In this document: positions 23,982 to 33,329 of the stretch, in pieces
Position numbering within the stretch: the stretch's first letter is position 1
How the letters are laid out: the number at the start of each line of letters is the position of its first letter
From: Methylotenera sp.
GTDB taxonomy: Bacteria; Pseudomonadota; Gammaproteobacteria; Burkholderiales; Methylophilaceae
Direction: 5' to 3'
Length of the DNA: 64,000 nucleotides
Assembly: GCF_029946165.1 (NCBI RefSeq)
Contig: NZ_JAQSDZ010000001.1
Coordinates: forward strand, 1 to 64,000
Program-made: the position numbers and the translations under genes
Notes under the pieces: generated by a model
What the model was told of the DNA's origin: nothing
What the model saw: the letters and a program-made list of their open reading frames with translations, nothing else
Database searches by the model: none

Positions 23982-25733
23982 GTGCAACTAACAAGTAAAC
24001 TCTTTAAAAAATATTTAGACCCATTATCCATGATTAAACTCAAATTAATTTTCACTCAATGGCTAGTTAGCATTACCCGCAAGCTACAAAATAACTTTTA
24101 TTTGTACTTATGCGCACTGCTTTCTGTACTAATTTTACTGGATGCCAGCCTATTTCACATTGGTGAAAATATGCGTAACCGCGCCTTTGATTTAATGGTG
24201 AAAAACCGCATCGTTAAAGCTAAAATTGATCCAGACATTGTGATTGTTGATATTAACGAAGCCTCTCTCAATGCCATGGCAAAGGAATATGGCCGCTGGC
24301 CATGGCCGCGTCAAGTCTTTGGCGAATTTGTAGAGAATATTGAAAGCCAAAAGCCAAAAGCGATTGTGTTTGATATTTTATTTAGCGATGCAGATGTTTA
24401 TAACCCTGATAGCGACACCTATTTTAATGACGTAATTGCTGGGACTAACAATACGTTTTTCCCTATGCTGCGCCTATCGCCAGCCAGTGATTATTTAAGC
24501 AAAATCACGCCAGATATGATTCCTGGCATTAAACGTCAATTAAAAGAAGTTAATGGCGAGCCTGTCTCAATCGTTAAAAAACCTATCGCCATTGTATTGC
24601 CGCACTTTGAAGCAGCACTTAACTCCAAGCGACTCGGCACACATAACATTTACGCAGATGCTGACGGCATCGCACGTGAGTACCGACTTTGGCACAACGA
24701 AAATGGCTGGCTATTACCATCATTGCCGCTAGCAGTAGGTAACTTTGCGCAAATGAATTCCTTTCCACCACCACAAAATATGCTCATTAACTGGCGTGGA
24801 AAGGCATTCACTTATCCTTACGTAAGCTTCAGTGATGTGTATGCGGATATGGCAAGTAAAGTCAAAAAACGCGCACCTAATGAATTTACTAATAAAATCG
24901 TCATTATTGGCTCTACCGCGCCTTCGCTATTTGATATTAAAGCTACGGCGATGGCCAAAGAGTTTCCAGGGGTTGAAATTTTAGCTACCGCAATTGATAA
25001 CGTTAAACATGTAGACTACTTGCATGTGTGGCGCGGTAAAACGCCTTATGTGTTGATGAGTTTGTTGCTGATATGGCTCACCGCTTTGGCGTTTTATCGG
25101 AACGTAGACCGCGACAAAGTCACCAAGATATTTAGTAGCAGTCAGATTACCTTACTAGGTCTTTCTTACATTGCACTTAATTTGACCAATACTTATCTAG
25201 ACATTACTGGGCCTATTACTTGGGCGATTATGTATTTCAGTGTGGCAAAAATATATGCATTAGCTAACGACCGCGCCATGCAAAGATTGCTAGCTAATGA
25301 TATTGAGTCTGGTAAAAAAGGAGCTGCAATATTGTTGATGCCGATTGTAATTGATAGCGAAGTACCATTTAGCGATAGCATGTTAAAAACGCTGCAAAAC
25401 AACATTTCGCAGCACTGTACCCTACCCGCCACAGTTGAAATATTAAAGGGCACACAAAGTGGCATCTGGGGGCTGTTTACCGATATGATTACGGTAAGTT
25501 GGGCTTATCCGCATGACAATGCCATAGAGGCTGAGAAAGTGAATGCTGACGCCACTCAACTAGGCTTGCAATTAAAATCCATAGTGCAAAAAACAGGTAT
25601 GCCAAATGATACTACTGTGCGTTACACCCAGCATACAGGCGTGCTGAATGCAGAAAAAGCATTGGATAGTCAATGGCGCGGCTTATTCGCGCAAGCTATT
25701 ATTAAACTAGATGTTTTAGAAAATAGTCTTTAG
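23982..25733 (+). CDS. CHASE2-domain membrane protein with unidentified C-terminal domain
   Basis: A protein of up to 583 residues. One transmembrane helix (about residues 40-58) is followed by a periplasmic CHASE2 domain (about 60-345: ENMRNRAFDLMVKNR, DPDIVIVDINEASL, GRWPWPRQVFGE, KAIVFDILFSD, KIVIIGSTAPSLFD), two to three helices (about 350-430) and a cytoplasmic part of about 150 residues. CHASE2 proteins normally end in a cyclase, kinase or phosphodiesterase. Here the C-terminal part (KGAAILLMPIVIDSEVPF, GIWGLFTDMITVSW) matches none that I know. The start is uncertain: GTG at 23982 or ATG at 24030, neither with a clear ribosome site. It lies 31 bp before the SH3 gene. Confidence 0.75.
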   Translation: MQLTSKLFKKYLDPLSMIKLKLIFTQWLVSITRKLQNNFYLYLCALLSVLILLDASLFHIGENMRNRAFDLMVKNRIVKAKIDPDIVIVDINEASLNAMAKEYGRWPWPRQVFGEFVENIESQKPKAIVFDILFSDADVYNPDSDTYFNDVIAGTNNTFFPMLRLSPASDYLSKITPDMIPGIKRQLKEVNGEPVSIVKKPIAIVLPHFEAALNSKRLGTHNIYADADGIAREYRLWHNENGWLLPSLPLAVGNFAQMNSFPPPQNMLINWRGKAFTYPYVSFSDVYADMASKVKKRAPNEFTNKIVIIGSTAPSLFDIKATAMAKEFPGVEILATAIDNVKHVDYLHVWRGKTPYVLMSLLLIWLTALAFYRNVDRDKVTKIFSSSQITLLGLSYIALNLTNTYLDITGPITWAIMYFSVAKIYALANDRAMQRLLANDIESGKKGAAILLMPIVIDSEVPFSDSMLKTLQNNISQHCTLPATVEILKGTQSGIWGLFTDMITVSWAYPHDNAIEAEKVNADATQLGLQLKSIVQKTGMPNDTTVRYTQHTGVLNAEKALDSQWRGLFAQAIIKLDVLENSL

Positions 25734-25764
25734 AAAATTAGCAAAAAAGAGAGAACAACATAAA

Positions 25765-26298
25765 ATGAGAAAATTAACTCAATGGCTAATCGCAGCAAGC
25801 TTTCCAGCACTGCTTTTAGCGAATAACAGCATGGCTGCAGAAAAAGGCAGCGCGCTTAAAAACGACAGCATTCGCTTCGAGCCATATGCAGATGCCAAGG
25901 TCACAGGTTCATTAAGTCGTGGAGACAGCCTTGAAATCATTAGCAAAAAAGGCGCTTGGCTACAAGTAAAATCAAAGAAAAGCGCAGGTTGGGTGCGTTT
26001 ACTTTCAGTCAAACGTGGAAGCTCAAGCTCAAGCAGTCAAGTAGGTGGCGTATTAGCGGCAGCCAGTGGTCGCGCTGGAACTGGTCAAGTAGTTTCTACT
26101 ACAGGCATACGTGGCCTGAGTGCAGAAGAACTTAAAGCCGCAAAATTTAATGAAGTGGAAGTGAAAACATTAGAAAGCTATACCCAAAGCGCAGAACAAG
26201 GCCGTCAATTTGCTAAATCTGGTAAATTAAAGACTGTCTCTTTTCCTAATTTAAAAGCAGTGCCTAATCAAACAGCGGTAAATGGAGGCTCAAAATGA
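25765..26298 (+). CDS. Secreted SH3-domain protein
   Basis: A 177-residue protein with a signal peptide (about residues 1-24, cut near NSMAAEK), then a bacterial SH3 domain (about 27-85: SIRFEPYADAKVTGSLSRGD, WLQVKSKKSAGWVRLLSVKRG) and a low-complexity Ser/Gly tail. Such domains bind peptides or cell-wall material in the periplasm. It overlaps the M48 gene by 4 bp and follows the CHASE2 gene by 31 bp, so the three form an operon. No catalytic residues are seen; it may be an adaptor for the protease. Confidence 0.78.
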   Translation: MRKLTQWLIAASFPALLLANNSMAAEKGSALKNDSIRFEPYADAKVTGSLSRGDSLEIISKKGAWLQVKSKKSAGWVRLLSVKRGSSSSSSQVGGVLAAASGRAGTGQVVSTTGIRGLSAEELKAAKFNEVEVKTLESYTQSAEQGRQFAKSGKLKTVSFPNLKAVPNQTAVNGGSK

Positions 26299-27260
26299 AT
26301 CTAACAAGCCCAACAAAATTCAGAAAAAATATACTTATATCAACTGTGCTTGCAAGTTTACTGGCTGTTAGCATGACCAGCGCCGCTTTCAATATAGGTG
26401 ACGCATTAAAAGATGCCGCCAAAAAACAAATTGAACAACAAACTGGACAAACTGAGACGCCTCAAACGCCAGCCACAGACAGTCAAAACACAACAACTAC
26501 AACAAATAATGCCGCAAATGCTTCAACGACAGACTCTCAACCAACCATTAACTGGAAAAGTCCAAGTAAAGAGGAAGAAATTGCGCTAGGCCGAGAAATT
26601 ACAGGTAATTTACTAGGCGCTGCGCCACTGGTAAAGGATGAGGCTTTACAGAAGTACGTTAACTCCGTAGGTCGCTGGGTAGCATCACAGTCAGAAAGAC
26701 CTAACTTACCTTGGCATTTTGGCGTCATTGAAAGTGATGATTTAAATGCATTTTCTGCGCCGGGTGGTTATGTGATGATAACTAAAGGTTTGTACCGAAA
26801 AATGAGTAATGAGGCGCAACTAGCTGGTGTGTTAGGCCACGAAATTGGTCATGTAGTCGCAAAACATCAACTTAAAGTTTTGCAAAAACAACAGCTTCTG
26901 AATTTAGGTGCCAGCTTCCTCAGCAGTAAAATGGGTAAAGACAACAAAATCATTAGCAAAGCCATAGGCAGCGGTGCTGAAATTAGTGCAAGAAGTTTAG
27001 ATAAAAACGCGGAATTTGAAGCCGACAGATTAGGCCTAAGCTACGCGGCACGCTCTGGTTATGAGCCATTTGGCTTAACCGATATACTGCAAATATTAGG
27101 GCAAACAAATCCAAACGACAATAGCGTGGCCTTGCTATTTAAAACCCACCCTCTGCCTGATGAAAGATTGGCGTCATTAGGAGACTCTGTTGGCAACAAG
27201 CTGGATAACATGACCAATGGGAAAACGCTGGAAAATAGATTCTACAAACTTAAGAACTAG
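26295..27260 (+). CDS. M48-family periplasmic metalloprotease (LoiP/YggG-like)
   Basis: A 321-residue zinc protease. A signal peptide (residues 1-31) is followed by a Thr/Gln/Asn-rich linker and then the M48 domain: EEEIALGREITGNLL, APGGYVMITKGLY, the zinc site HEIGH near residue 183, and ENAEFEADRLG-like text (KNAEFEADRLGLSYAA) supplying the third ligand Glu. The family includes LoiP and BepA, which clip or assemble outer-membrane proteins. There is no TPR tail, so it is closer to LoiP. It is the last gene of a CHASE2-SH3-M48 operon. Confidence 0.88.
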   Translation: MNLTSPTKFRKNILISTVLASLLAVSMTSAAFNIGDALKDAAKKQIEQQTGQTETPQTPATDSQNTTTTTNNAANASTTDSQPTINWKSPSKEEEIALGREITGNLLGAAPLVKDEALQKYVNSVGRWVASQSERPNLPWHFGVIESDDLNAFSAPGGYVMITKGLYRKMSNEAQLAGVLGHEIGHVVAKHQLKVLQKQQLLNLGASFLSSKMGKDNKIISKAIGSGAEISARSLDKNAEFEADRLGLSYAARSGYEPFGLTDILQILGQTNPNDNSVALLFKTHPLPDERLASLGDSVGNKLDNMTNGKTLENRFYKLKN

Positions 27261-27308
27261 CTATCTGAAATCTGCTTCATTGTTTGCAATCCTCAATTTC
27301 TTTCCGAT

Positions 27309-27342
27309 ACTCAATCATCAATATTTACATTGATGATTGAGT
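27309..27342. terminator. Perfect 14-bp inverted repeat after M48 gene
   Basis: The arms ACTCAATCATCAAT (27309-27322) and ATTGATGATTGAGT (27329-27342) pair perfectly around a 6-nt loop. No T-run follows, so it is a stable hairpin rather than a classical terminator. It may stabilise the mRNA 3' end or act as an operator. Confidence 0.5.
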
Positions 27343-27482
27343 AAGCATTAACACCCTTCTAAAATGGCAAAATAATTCAGCCGTTGCGACTCATTACCAA
27401 TTAAGCGATAATCATTCCCAATTATTCGAACTAAACATAAATTTAACGTTTATGGAATAAGCCATTAATTAGGGGAAAAAAC

Positions 27483-27509
27483 ATTTTTCAGCGTTTATTT
27501 TTCAGCGTT
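27483..27509. repeat. Two tandem 13-bp repeats ATTTTTCAGCGTT
   Basis: The unit occurs at 27483-27495 and 27497-27509 with a 14-bp period, 37-63 bp upstream of the mechanosensitive-channel-like gene. Direct repeats in phase on a promoter suggest a regulator site; no known consensus is recognised. Confidence 0.35.
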
Positions 27510-27545
27510 ATAGATACGTCTAAAAATCTATCTTAGGAGCACTCT

Positions 27546-28211
27546 ATGCAATATCAAATTGATACATTTATCTTTTCACTCACTCAATTCTGGCAGCAAG
27601 TCGCCATGTTCTTTCCTAAGCTATTAGCTGTCATTGTTATTTTATTTTGTGGCTGGTTAGTGGCTAAAGTAGCGCGTTTAGCTGTAAATCGAATTTTGAA
27701 ATTGGTAAAATTTGATCAATATGCGGGCAAGTCAGGTTTAGAAACCTTTTTAAAAAATGATGATTTTGATGTCACATTGAGTGGCATTATTAGTCAAGTA
27801 GTCTATTGGCTAGTAATTTTGCTATTTGTGATTACTGGTGCCAATGCACTAGGCATGACAGAAATAGCGCTAATGCTTAATCAATTAGCTAATTACTTAC
27901 CAAAAATAATCGTAGCGATTGTGGTGTTGATATTTGGTACTTTATTGAGTCGGTTTATTAATCGCCTTGTTTTTGCTTGGCTGCATAGCATTAAGTTTGA
28001 TGGTGCACTGGCAATTAGCACCTCGGCAGAATATTTAGTACAAATATTTGCGATTTTTGTGGCGTTAGAGCAATTAGATATCGGTACTCAATTGATTACC
28101 GCGTTATTCGTAATTATGTTCGGGGCTGTCTTTTTAGCTTTGGCGATTGCTTTTGGGTTGGGTGGTAAAGAATTAGCAACCAAAATTATCAATGAAAGAC
28201 AAAAACGTTAG
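27546..28211 (+). CDS. MscS-like small membrane protein
   Basis: A 221-residue protein with four to five membrane helices, carrying the conserved TM-helix repeat seen at the N-terminus of MscS-type channels (LLAVIVILFCGWLVAKVARLAVNRIL and again KIIVAIVVLIFGTLLSRFINRLV). It lacks the cytoplasmic beta domain of MscS and ends in a short basic tail after GLGGKELATK. It may be an osmotic-stress membrane protein; channel activity is only inferred. The start is supported by AGGAG at 6-7 nt. The gene is monocistronic and converges on the AI-2E gene. Confidence 0.75.
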   Translation: MQYQIDTFIFSLTQFWQQVAMFFPKLLAVIVILFCGWLVAKVARLAVNRILKLVKFDQYAGKSGLETFLKNDDFDVTLSGIISQVVYWLVILLFVITGANALGMTEIALMLNQLANYLPKIIVAIVVLIFGTLLSRFINRLVFAWLHSIKFDGALAISTSAEYLVQIFAIFVALEQLDIGTQLITALFVIMFGAVFLALAIAFGLGGKELATKIINERQKR

Positions 28212-28240
28212 GTTTAGATGCTTCAAGACTTGAATTTAAG

Positions 28241-28271
28241 GCTAGAAACTTGCTTAGACCAAGTTTCTAGC
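28241..28271. terminator. Bidirectional hairpin at convergent 3' ends
   Basis: GCTAGAAACTTG (28241-28252) pairs with CAAGTTTCTAGC (28260-28271) around a 7-nt loop. It lies between the convergent MscS-like and AI-2E genes and includes the last codons of the latter. There is no strong T-run, so efficiency is uncertain. Confidence 0.5.
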
Positions 28272-29288
28272 ACGCAGCTCAGACTTAATATAAGCATAGT
28301 AAATTGGCGCTGAAACAATGCCTGCTAGTCCAAATGCGGCTTCCATACATAACATTGCAATCAATAACTCCCATGCATTGGCGCGGATTTGACTACCGAC
28401 AATGCGTGCATTTAGAAAATATTCGAACTTATGAATGATCACTAAATAAGTTAATGAAGCAATCGCCACACCTAATGAATGGCTTAAACTCACCACTACG
28501 ATCATGGTGTTAGAGACTAAGTTGCCAATCACCGGAATCAAACCAACCACAAATGTGATGGCAATCATTGTTTTCACTAAGGGTAGTTGCACCCCCATCA
28601 GTGGTAAGACTATCGCTAAATAAATCCCAGTAAATGTGGTGTTAATGGCCGCGATGCGCACTTGAGCAAACACTACGCGTTTAAATGCGTCGCTAAACAA
28701 CTCTCCACGCCCTGCCAGTGCACGAGCGAAGGGTTTGAAGTTATCTAAGGCTACGGCGTCGCGCACGGCTAATATACCGCCAATGATCATACCAATAAGC
28801 ACATGTGCCGTGATGCGCCCAGCTTCTTTACCAACAACTTGCAGCTCACCCGCATGCATGCGTAACCACATCGCAGCTTGCTCTTTAAAAGCTATGGCAT
28901 CCGCTGGCAAATGCTCTACTATCCAACTGGGAAGTATTTTTCGCGAATCTTCAATAATCTGAGCCATTTTAGCCAGCAATACAGTCAAGCTCCCTGCATC
29001 TGATCTAAAAAATGCCATTAGGCCTGCCCCAGCTAGCGCTAGTAGGCTGACAATGATTACGACTAAAATTCCAACAGCCCAGAGTTTTGAGCGGTTACTG
29101 GGTTTTTTAGTAGGAAATCTGCGTGCGATAAGAGGTGTGATGATATGCACCAACTCAAATACCAATAAACCTGAAAGTAAAGCTGGCAGTAAACTAAATT
29201 TAAGTACAAAAATTAAAGTGCATCCAGCAATAAGCCAAGCCGCTTTTTCGGAAATTGACGCTGACAATAGTTGTGGAGTTTTAGTCAT
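28254..29288 (-). CDS. AI-2E family transporter (permease)
   Basis: A 344-residue integral membrane protein with eight hydrophobic segments of the UPF0118/AI-2E family (start KAAWLIAGCTLIFVLKFSLLPALLSG; the conserved core VVGLIPVIGNLVSNTMIVVVSL near residues 245-270). Despite the name, members export varied substrates, including Na+ or H+ antiport in some. The substrate here is unknown. It has no operon partner: the YigZ gene lies 86 bp upstream in the same direction. Confidence 0.8.
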   Translation of the reverse strand: MTKTPQLLSASISEKAAWLIAGCTLIFVLKFSLLPALLSGLLVFELVHIITPLIARRFPTKKPSNRSKLWAVGILVVIIVSLLALAGAGLMAFFRSDAGSLTVLLAKMAQIIEDSRKILPSWIVEHLPADAIAFKEQAAMWLRMHAGELQVVGKEAGRITAHVLIGMIIGGILAVRDAVALDNFKPFARALAGRGELFSDAFKRVVFAQVRIAAINTTFTGIYLAIVLPLMGVQLPLVKTMIAITFVVGLIPVIGNLVSNTMIVVVSLSHSLGVAIASLTYLVIIHKFEYFLNARIVGSQIRANAWELLIAMLCMEAAFGLAGIVSAPIYYAYIKSELRARNLV

Positions 29289-29374
29289 GCAGCCCTATAT
29301 CCTTATAGATTTCCAAAAACGATTAGATTAAACAATAGCACACAAGTATTGGTGCTAAATTTGTAATAGTAAAT

Positions 29375-29947
29375 TTACCCGCCATAGGGCTTAAAGCGAT
29401 TTAAAAAGTTTACCGATTCATCCACGGGCAATAGAACTACTAGCTCGATTTGGTCGTTGAACGCCTTGCTCACTATACTGCCATTGCATTTAAGTAAGGC
29501 ATTCGTCATCATATCCATTTGCTTGTAAGTAATAGTTAATGGATAAGGCTTCATTTCTACAAAGTGACCAGTTTTAGCGGCATCTAATGCTAACTTAGCA
29601 GTGCCCCCGTAAGCTCGCGCGAGCCCGCCTGTGCCTAGGTTAATGCCGCCATAATAACGTATCACTGCTACGCATACGTTAATTAAATCTCGACCTTCAA
29701 TCAACTTTAAAACAGGCATACCAGCCGTACCTGAAGGTTCGCCTGCATCTGAAAAGCGTGGCACGAGACCCTGCTCTGTTTTAAGCCTAAAACCGTAGGC
29801 TAAATGATGTGCAGTTGGATGTTTGGAGGCAAATGCACGTAGTGCCTGACCAACCTCACGCTCATCAGCACAGGCTAGCGCCATTGCGATAAAACGGGAT
29901 TTATTAATGGTTTGCTCTGCGAAACCTGCTTGTGTAATAACTAACAA
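29375..29947 (-). CDS. YigZ/IMPACT family protein
   Basis: A 190-residue protein with the IMPACT N-terminal fold: KSRFIAMALACADEREVGQALRAF, HHLAYGFRL, SDAGEPSGTAGMPVL and IRYYGGINLGTGGLARAYGG are the family signature. A C-terminal DUF1949 domain follows. The role in bacteria is unclear, possibly nucleic-acid binding in stress. The start is TTG at 29947, preceded by GAAGG at 6 nt. It lies 12 bp from the formate-THF ligase gene, but functional linkage is not obvious. Confidence 0.85.
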   Translation of the reverse strand: MLVITQAGFAEQTINKSRFIAMALACADEREVGQALRAFASKHPTAHHLAYGFRLKTEQGLVPRFSDAGEPSGTAGMPVLKLIEGRDLINVCVAVIRYYGGINLGTGGLARAYGGTAKLALDAAKTGHFVEMKPYPLTITYKQMDMMTNALLKCNGSIVSKAFNDQIELVVLLPVDESVNFLNRFKPYGG

Positions 29948-29959
29948 TGTACCTTCTAA

Positions 29960-31645
29960 CTAATTTAAGCCAACAATATTACCCGCTTGATTCACACTAA
30001 TGTGTTCACTCGCTGGTTGCTTTGGTAAACCTGGCATGGTCATGATATCGCCGCATATGACCACAATAAACCCAGCACCGCGAGAGAGTCTTAATTGACG
30101 GACTTTTAATATATGCCCTGTTGGAGCGCCCCTTAGCTTAGGGTCGGATGAAAAAGAGTATTGCGTTTTTGCAATACAAACGGGGAAGTGGCTATAGTTT
30201 TTCTCTAACTCTACAAGAGTAGCTTGCGCATCCGAAGACAGTTCTATATGGCTTGCACCATATATTTTCCGAGCAATTGTCTCAATTTTCTCTAGCAATG
30301 GCACCTCATTTGGATAGAGCAATTTAAAGTTATTAGTTGGCTGTTCAGTCATGTTAATGACTTCTTGCGCCAAATCTATAGCGCCCGCACCGCCATTCGC
30401 CCAATGCTTACAGACAATGGCTTTAACACCGAAATTGGCAGTTTCAGTCTGTAGCAATGCAATTTCAGCATCGCTATCACTTAAAAAATGATTAATAGCC
30501 ACAACCACATTTAAACCAAAGTGTTGTTTAAGGTTATCTATATGCTTTTTTAAATTAGACATTCCACTTTTTAAAGCAGTCAGATTCTCTTGATTCAACA
30601 AGGCTACTTCAACACCGCCATGATATTTAAGTGCGCGTACAGTAGCCACCAATACAACAGCTACTGGTTGCAAGCCAGTCATTCTGCATTTAATATCAAT
30701 GAATTTTTCAGCGCCTAAGTCTGCGCCAAAGCCCGCTTCAGTCACCACAAAATCTGCTAGCTTTAACGCTACCTTAGTTGCCACAACTGAATTACAGCCA
30801 TGCGCAATATTAGCGAACGGTCCACCGTGAACTAACGCTGTAGAATGTTCTAAAGTTTGCACTAAGTTTGGCTGAAATGCATTTTTCAACAGTGCCGTCA
30901 TGGCACCTTCGGCATTTAAATCACTGGCTAACACTGGCTTATTTTCGTTAGTTAAACCTATTTGAATGCGCCCTAAACGTGCTTGCAAATCCTCTAACGT
31001 AGTTGCTAAGCAGAATATCGCCATTACTTCACTGGCAACGGTAATATCAAACCCCGTTTGCCGTTCAAACGATTGTCCGTCTTTATTATTACCATCTAAT
31101 GTTATGGTGCGCAAAGCTCGGTCATTCATGTCTACACAGCGACGCCAAGTAATACTTTTGGCGTCAATACCCAGCGCATTGCCATGGTAAATATGGTTGT
31201 CAATCAACGCAGCTAGTAAGTTATTGGCACTGCTAATGGCATGAAAGTCACCAGTAAAATGTAGATTGATGTCTTCCATCGGCACGACTTGCGAATAACC
31301 ACCGCCTGTGGCGCCACCCTTTAAGCCAAACACTGGGCCTAGTGAGGGCTCGCGCATACACACCATGGCATGTTGATTTTTATTGGCTAACACTTGATTC
31401 AGCGCATCCGTCAGCCCGATTGTGGTCGTCGTTTTACCTTCACCAGCTGGCGTGGGACTAATCGCCGTTACGAGAATCAATTGTCCGTCAGTTTGAGTTT
31501 GTAGTTTTTGAATACATGCCGCGCTAAGTTTGGCAATAAGATGACCGTAGGGAATTAAGTCTTCACTCGCAAGATTGAGTTCTGATGAAACTTGTAAAAT
31601 CGGCTGGAGTGTTGCAGCTTGTGCGATTTCAATATCAGACTTCAT
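29960..31645 (-). CDS. fhs: Formate-tetrahydrofolate ligase
   Basis: A protein of 561 residues: 10-formyl-THF synthetase, EC 6.3.4.3. It activates formate with ATP onto tetrahydrofolate, feeding C1 units from methanol oxidation into the folate pool. The P-loop-like [19 protein letters not shown] and [19 protein letters not shown] are diagnostic, as are [13 protein letters not shown] and [14 protein letters not shown]. The length fits the family. I chose ATG at 31645, with AAAGGA 9 nt upstream; the ORF stays open to 31696 inside the HerA-like gene end. Cytosolic, no partner in the operon. Confidence 0.93.
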   Translation of the reverse strand: MKSDIEIAQAATLQPILQVSSELNLASEDLIPYGHLIAKLSAACIQKLQTQTDGQLILVTAISPTPAGEGKTTTTIGLTDALNQVLANKNQHAMVCMREPSLGPVFGLKGGATGGGYSQVVPMEDINLHFTGDFHAISSANNLLAALIDNHIYHGNALGIDAKSITWRRCVDMNDRALRTITLDGNNKDGQSFERQTGFDITVASEVMAIFCLATTLEDLQARLGRIQIGLTNENKPVLASDLNAEGAMTALLKNAFQPNLVQTLEHSTALVHGGPFANIAHGCNSVVATKVALKLADFVVTEAGFGADLGAEKFIDIKCRMTGLQPVAVVLVATVRALKYHGGVEVALLNQENLTALKSGMSNLKKHIDNLKQHFGLNVVVAINHFLSDSDAEIALLQTETANFGVKAIVCKHWANGGAGAIDLAQEVINMTEQPTNNFKLLYPNEVPLLEKIETIARKIYGASHIELSSDAQATLVELEKNYSHFPVCIAKTQYSFSSDPKLRGAPTGHILKVRQLRLSRGAGFIVVICGDIMTMPGLPKQPASEHISVNQAGNIVGLN

Positions 31646-31679
31646 TAAGGCTGTCCTTTTAGGCTGTCGGTCGGATTTA

Positions 31680-33152
31680 TTATTTACGTCCGCCAAGAAT
31701 ACTGCCTAACACACCGCGAACAATTTGACGGCCGAGCTGTGAACCTATCGCACGAGCGGCGCTTTTTGCTGCAGCCTCTAGTACACCGTCTGAACGGCTA
31801 CCAGATTTTTTACTGCCGCCGAACATACCACCCCAATCGAATCCTTCATCGGTTTTAGCCTCAGTGGCAGCTTGCTCTGTTTTTGCCTTAAGTAATTCAT
31901 AAGCTGATTCACGGTCTACTGATTTTTCATAAAACCCTGCTATGTTTGAAGTATTGACTACATTCGTGCGCTCAACGTCTGAAATTGGCCCAATTCGGCT
32001 ACCGGGTGGGCAAACAAAAGTGCGCTCCACTGGGGTAGGAATACCTTTTTCATCTAAAAATGAAACCAATGCCTCGCCTACGCCTAACTCAGTAATGGCA
32101 TTAGCAACATTTACTTTTGGGTTACTTCTGAAAGTTTCTGCCGCTGATTTAACGGCTTTTTGATCACGTGGCGTAAAGGCACGCAGGGCATGCTGTACGC
32201 GATTACCCAGTTGACCTAATACCATATCAGGAATATCTAATGGATTTTGACTAACAAAGTAAACACCAACACCTTTAGAGCGAATCAAGCGCACCACTTG
32301 CTCAATCTTTTTCAGTAAAGCATCTGGTGCATCATTAAATAGTAAGTGTGCTTCATCAAAGAAAAATACTAATTTTGGTTTATCTAAATCTCCAGCTTCT
32401 GGCATTTTTTCGAATAACTCAGATAACAACCACAACAATAATGTTGCGTAGATGCGTGGGGAGTGGAATAACTTATCGCTCGCTAGAATGTTGACGATAC
32501 CGCGCCCTTGCGAATCAGTCTGCATCAAATCATCTAAATTAAGCGCTGGCTCGCCAAAGAATTGATCTGCTCCTTGAGTTTCAAGCTCTAGTAAAGCACG
32601 TTGTATAGCGCCTACACTTGCCGCTGAAATATTGCCGTAATTCGTTTGATATTCAGCAGCAATTTCTGCCGCATGCTGCATCATTGCGCGTAAATCTTTT
32701 AAATCAAGTAACAACCAACCTTTATCATCGGCAATTTTGAATACTGAGTTCAACACTCCACTTTGCACTTCATTTAAATTTAGTAAACGCGCCAATAATA
32801 ACGGTCCCATTTCGGCAATTGACGTGCGAATTGGGTGACCTTTTTCGCCAAATAAATCCCAAAATGTCACTGGGCATTTTTTATAATTAAACTCATTTAA
32901 TGCCAACTCTTGAACGCGCGCTTCTACCTTAGGATTACCGCCGCCTATCTGGCTCATGCCAGCTAGGTCGCCCTTTACGTCTGCCATGAACACGGGCACG
33001 CCAATGTTTGAAAATTGTTCAGCTAGACTTTGCAATGTAACAGTTTTACCTGTGCCAGTTGCCCCAGCAATCAAGCCATGTCGATTAGCCATTTTAGGCA
33101 ATAGAAAACTAGAAGTTTCACTATTTTTTGCAATTAGTAAAGGTTCTGACAT
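31680..33152 (-). CDS. HerA-like DUF853 ATPase
   Basis: A 490-residue P-loop ATPase of the HerA/FtsK/VirB4 superfamily, DUF853 (YjgR-like). Walker A is [14 protein letters not shown] (about residues 30-43), Walker B is [13 protein letters not shown], and a sensor region lies at [13 protein letters not shown]. The C-terminal Gly/Ser-rich linker ends in [16 protein letters not shown]. coli YjgR is a homologue of unknown physiological role. It starts well (AGGA before ATG at 33152). The 34-bp gap to fhs suggests co-transcription by proximity only. Confidence 0.82.
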   Translation of the reverse strand: MSEPLLIAKNSETSSFLLPKMANRHGLIAGATGTGKTVTLQSLAEQFSNIGVPVFMADVKGDLAGMSQIGGGNPKVEARVQELALNEFNYKKCPVTFWDLFGEKGHPIRTSIAEMGPLLLARLLNLNEVQSGVLNSVFKIADDKGWLLLDLKDLRAMMQHAAEIAAEYQTNYGNISAASVGAIQRALLELETQGADQFFGEPALNLDDLMQTDSQGRGIVNILASDKLFHSPRIYATLLLWLLSELFEKMPEAGDLDKPKLVFFFDEAHLLFNDAPDALLKKIEQVVRLIRSKGVGVYFVSQNPLDIPDMVLGQLGNRVQHALRAFTPRDQKAVKSAAETFRSNPKVNVANAITELGVGEALVSFLDEKGIPTPVERTFVCPPGSRIGPISDVERTNVVNTSNIAGFYEKSVDRESAYELLKAKTEQAATEAKTDEGFDWGGMFGGSKKSGSRSDGVLEAAAKSAARAIGSQLGRQIVRGVLGSILGGRK

Positions 33153-33329
33153 TTTTATATTCCTATGGCTTGTGCACTAGAAGAAGCAACATTGTAACAA
33201 AACTACACAAGGTAATATGAAAGTAAAAGAGCTGGGGAGCGCAAAAAGGCTCACGAAACTCAAATATCTTAAGCCTTAATTCTAAGTGTTAACTTAATAC
33301 TTAAGAATAAATCTAATGCTAGGATAAAT

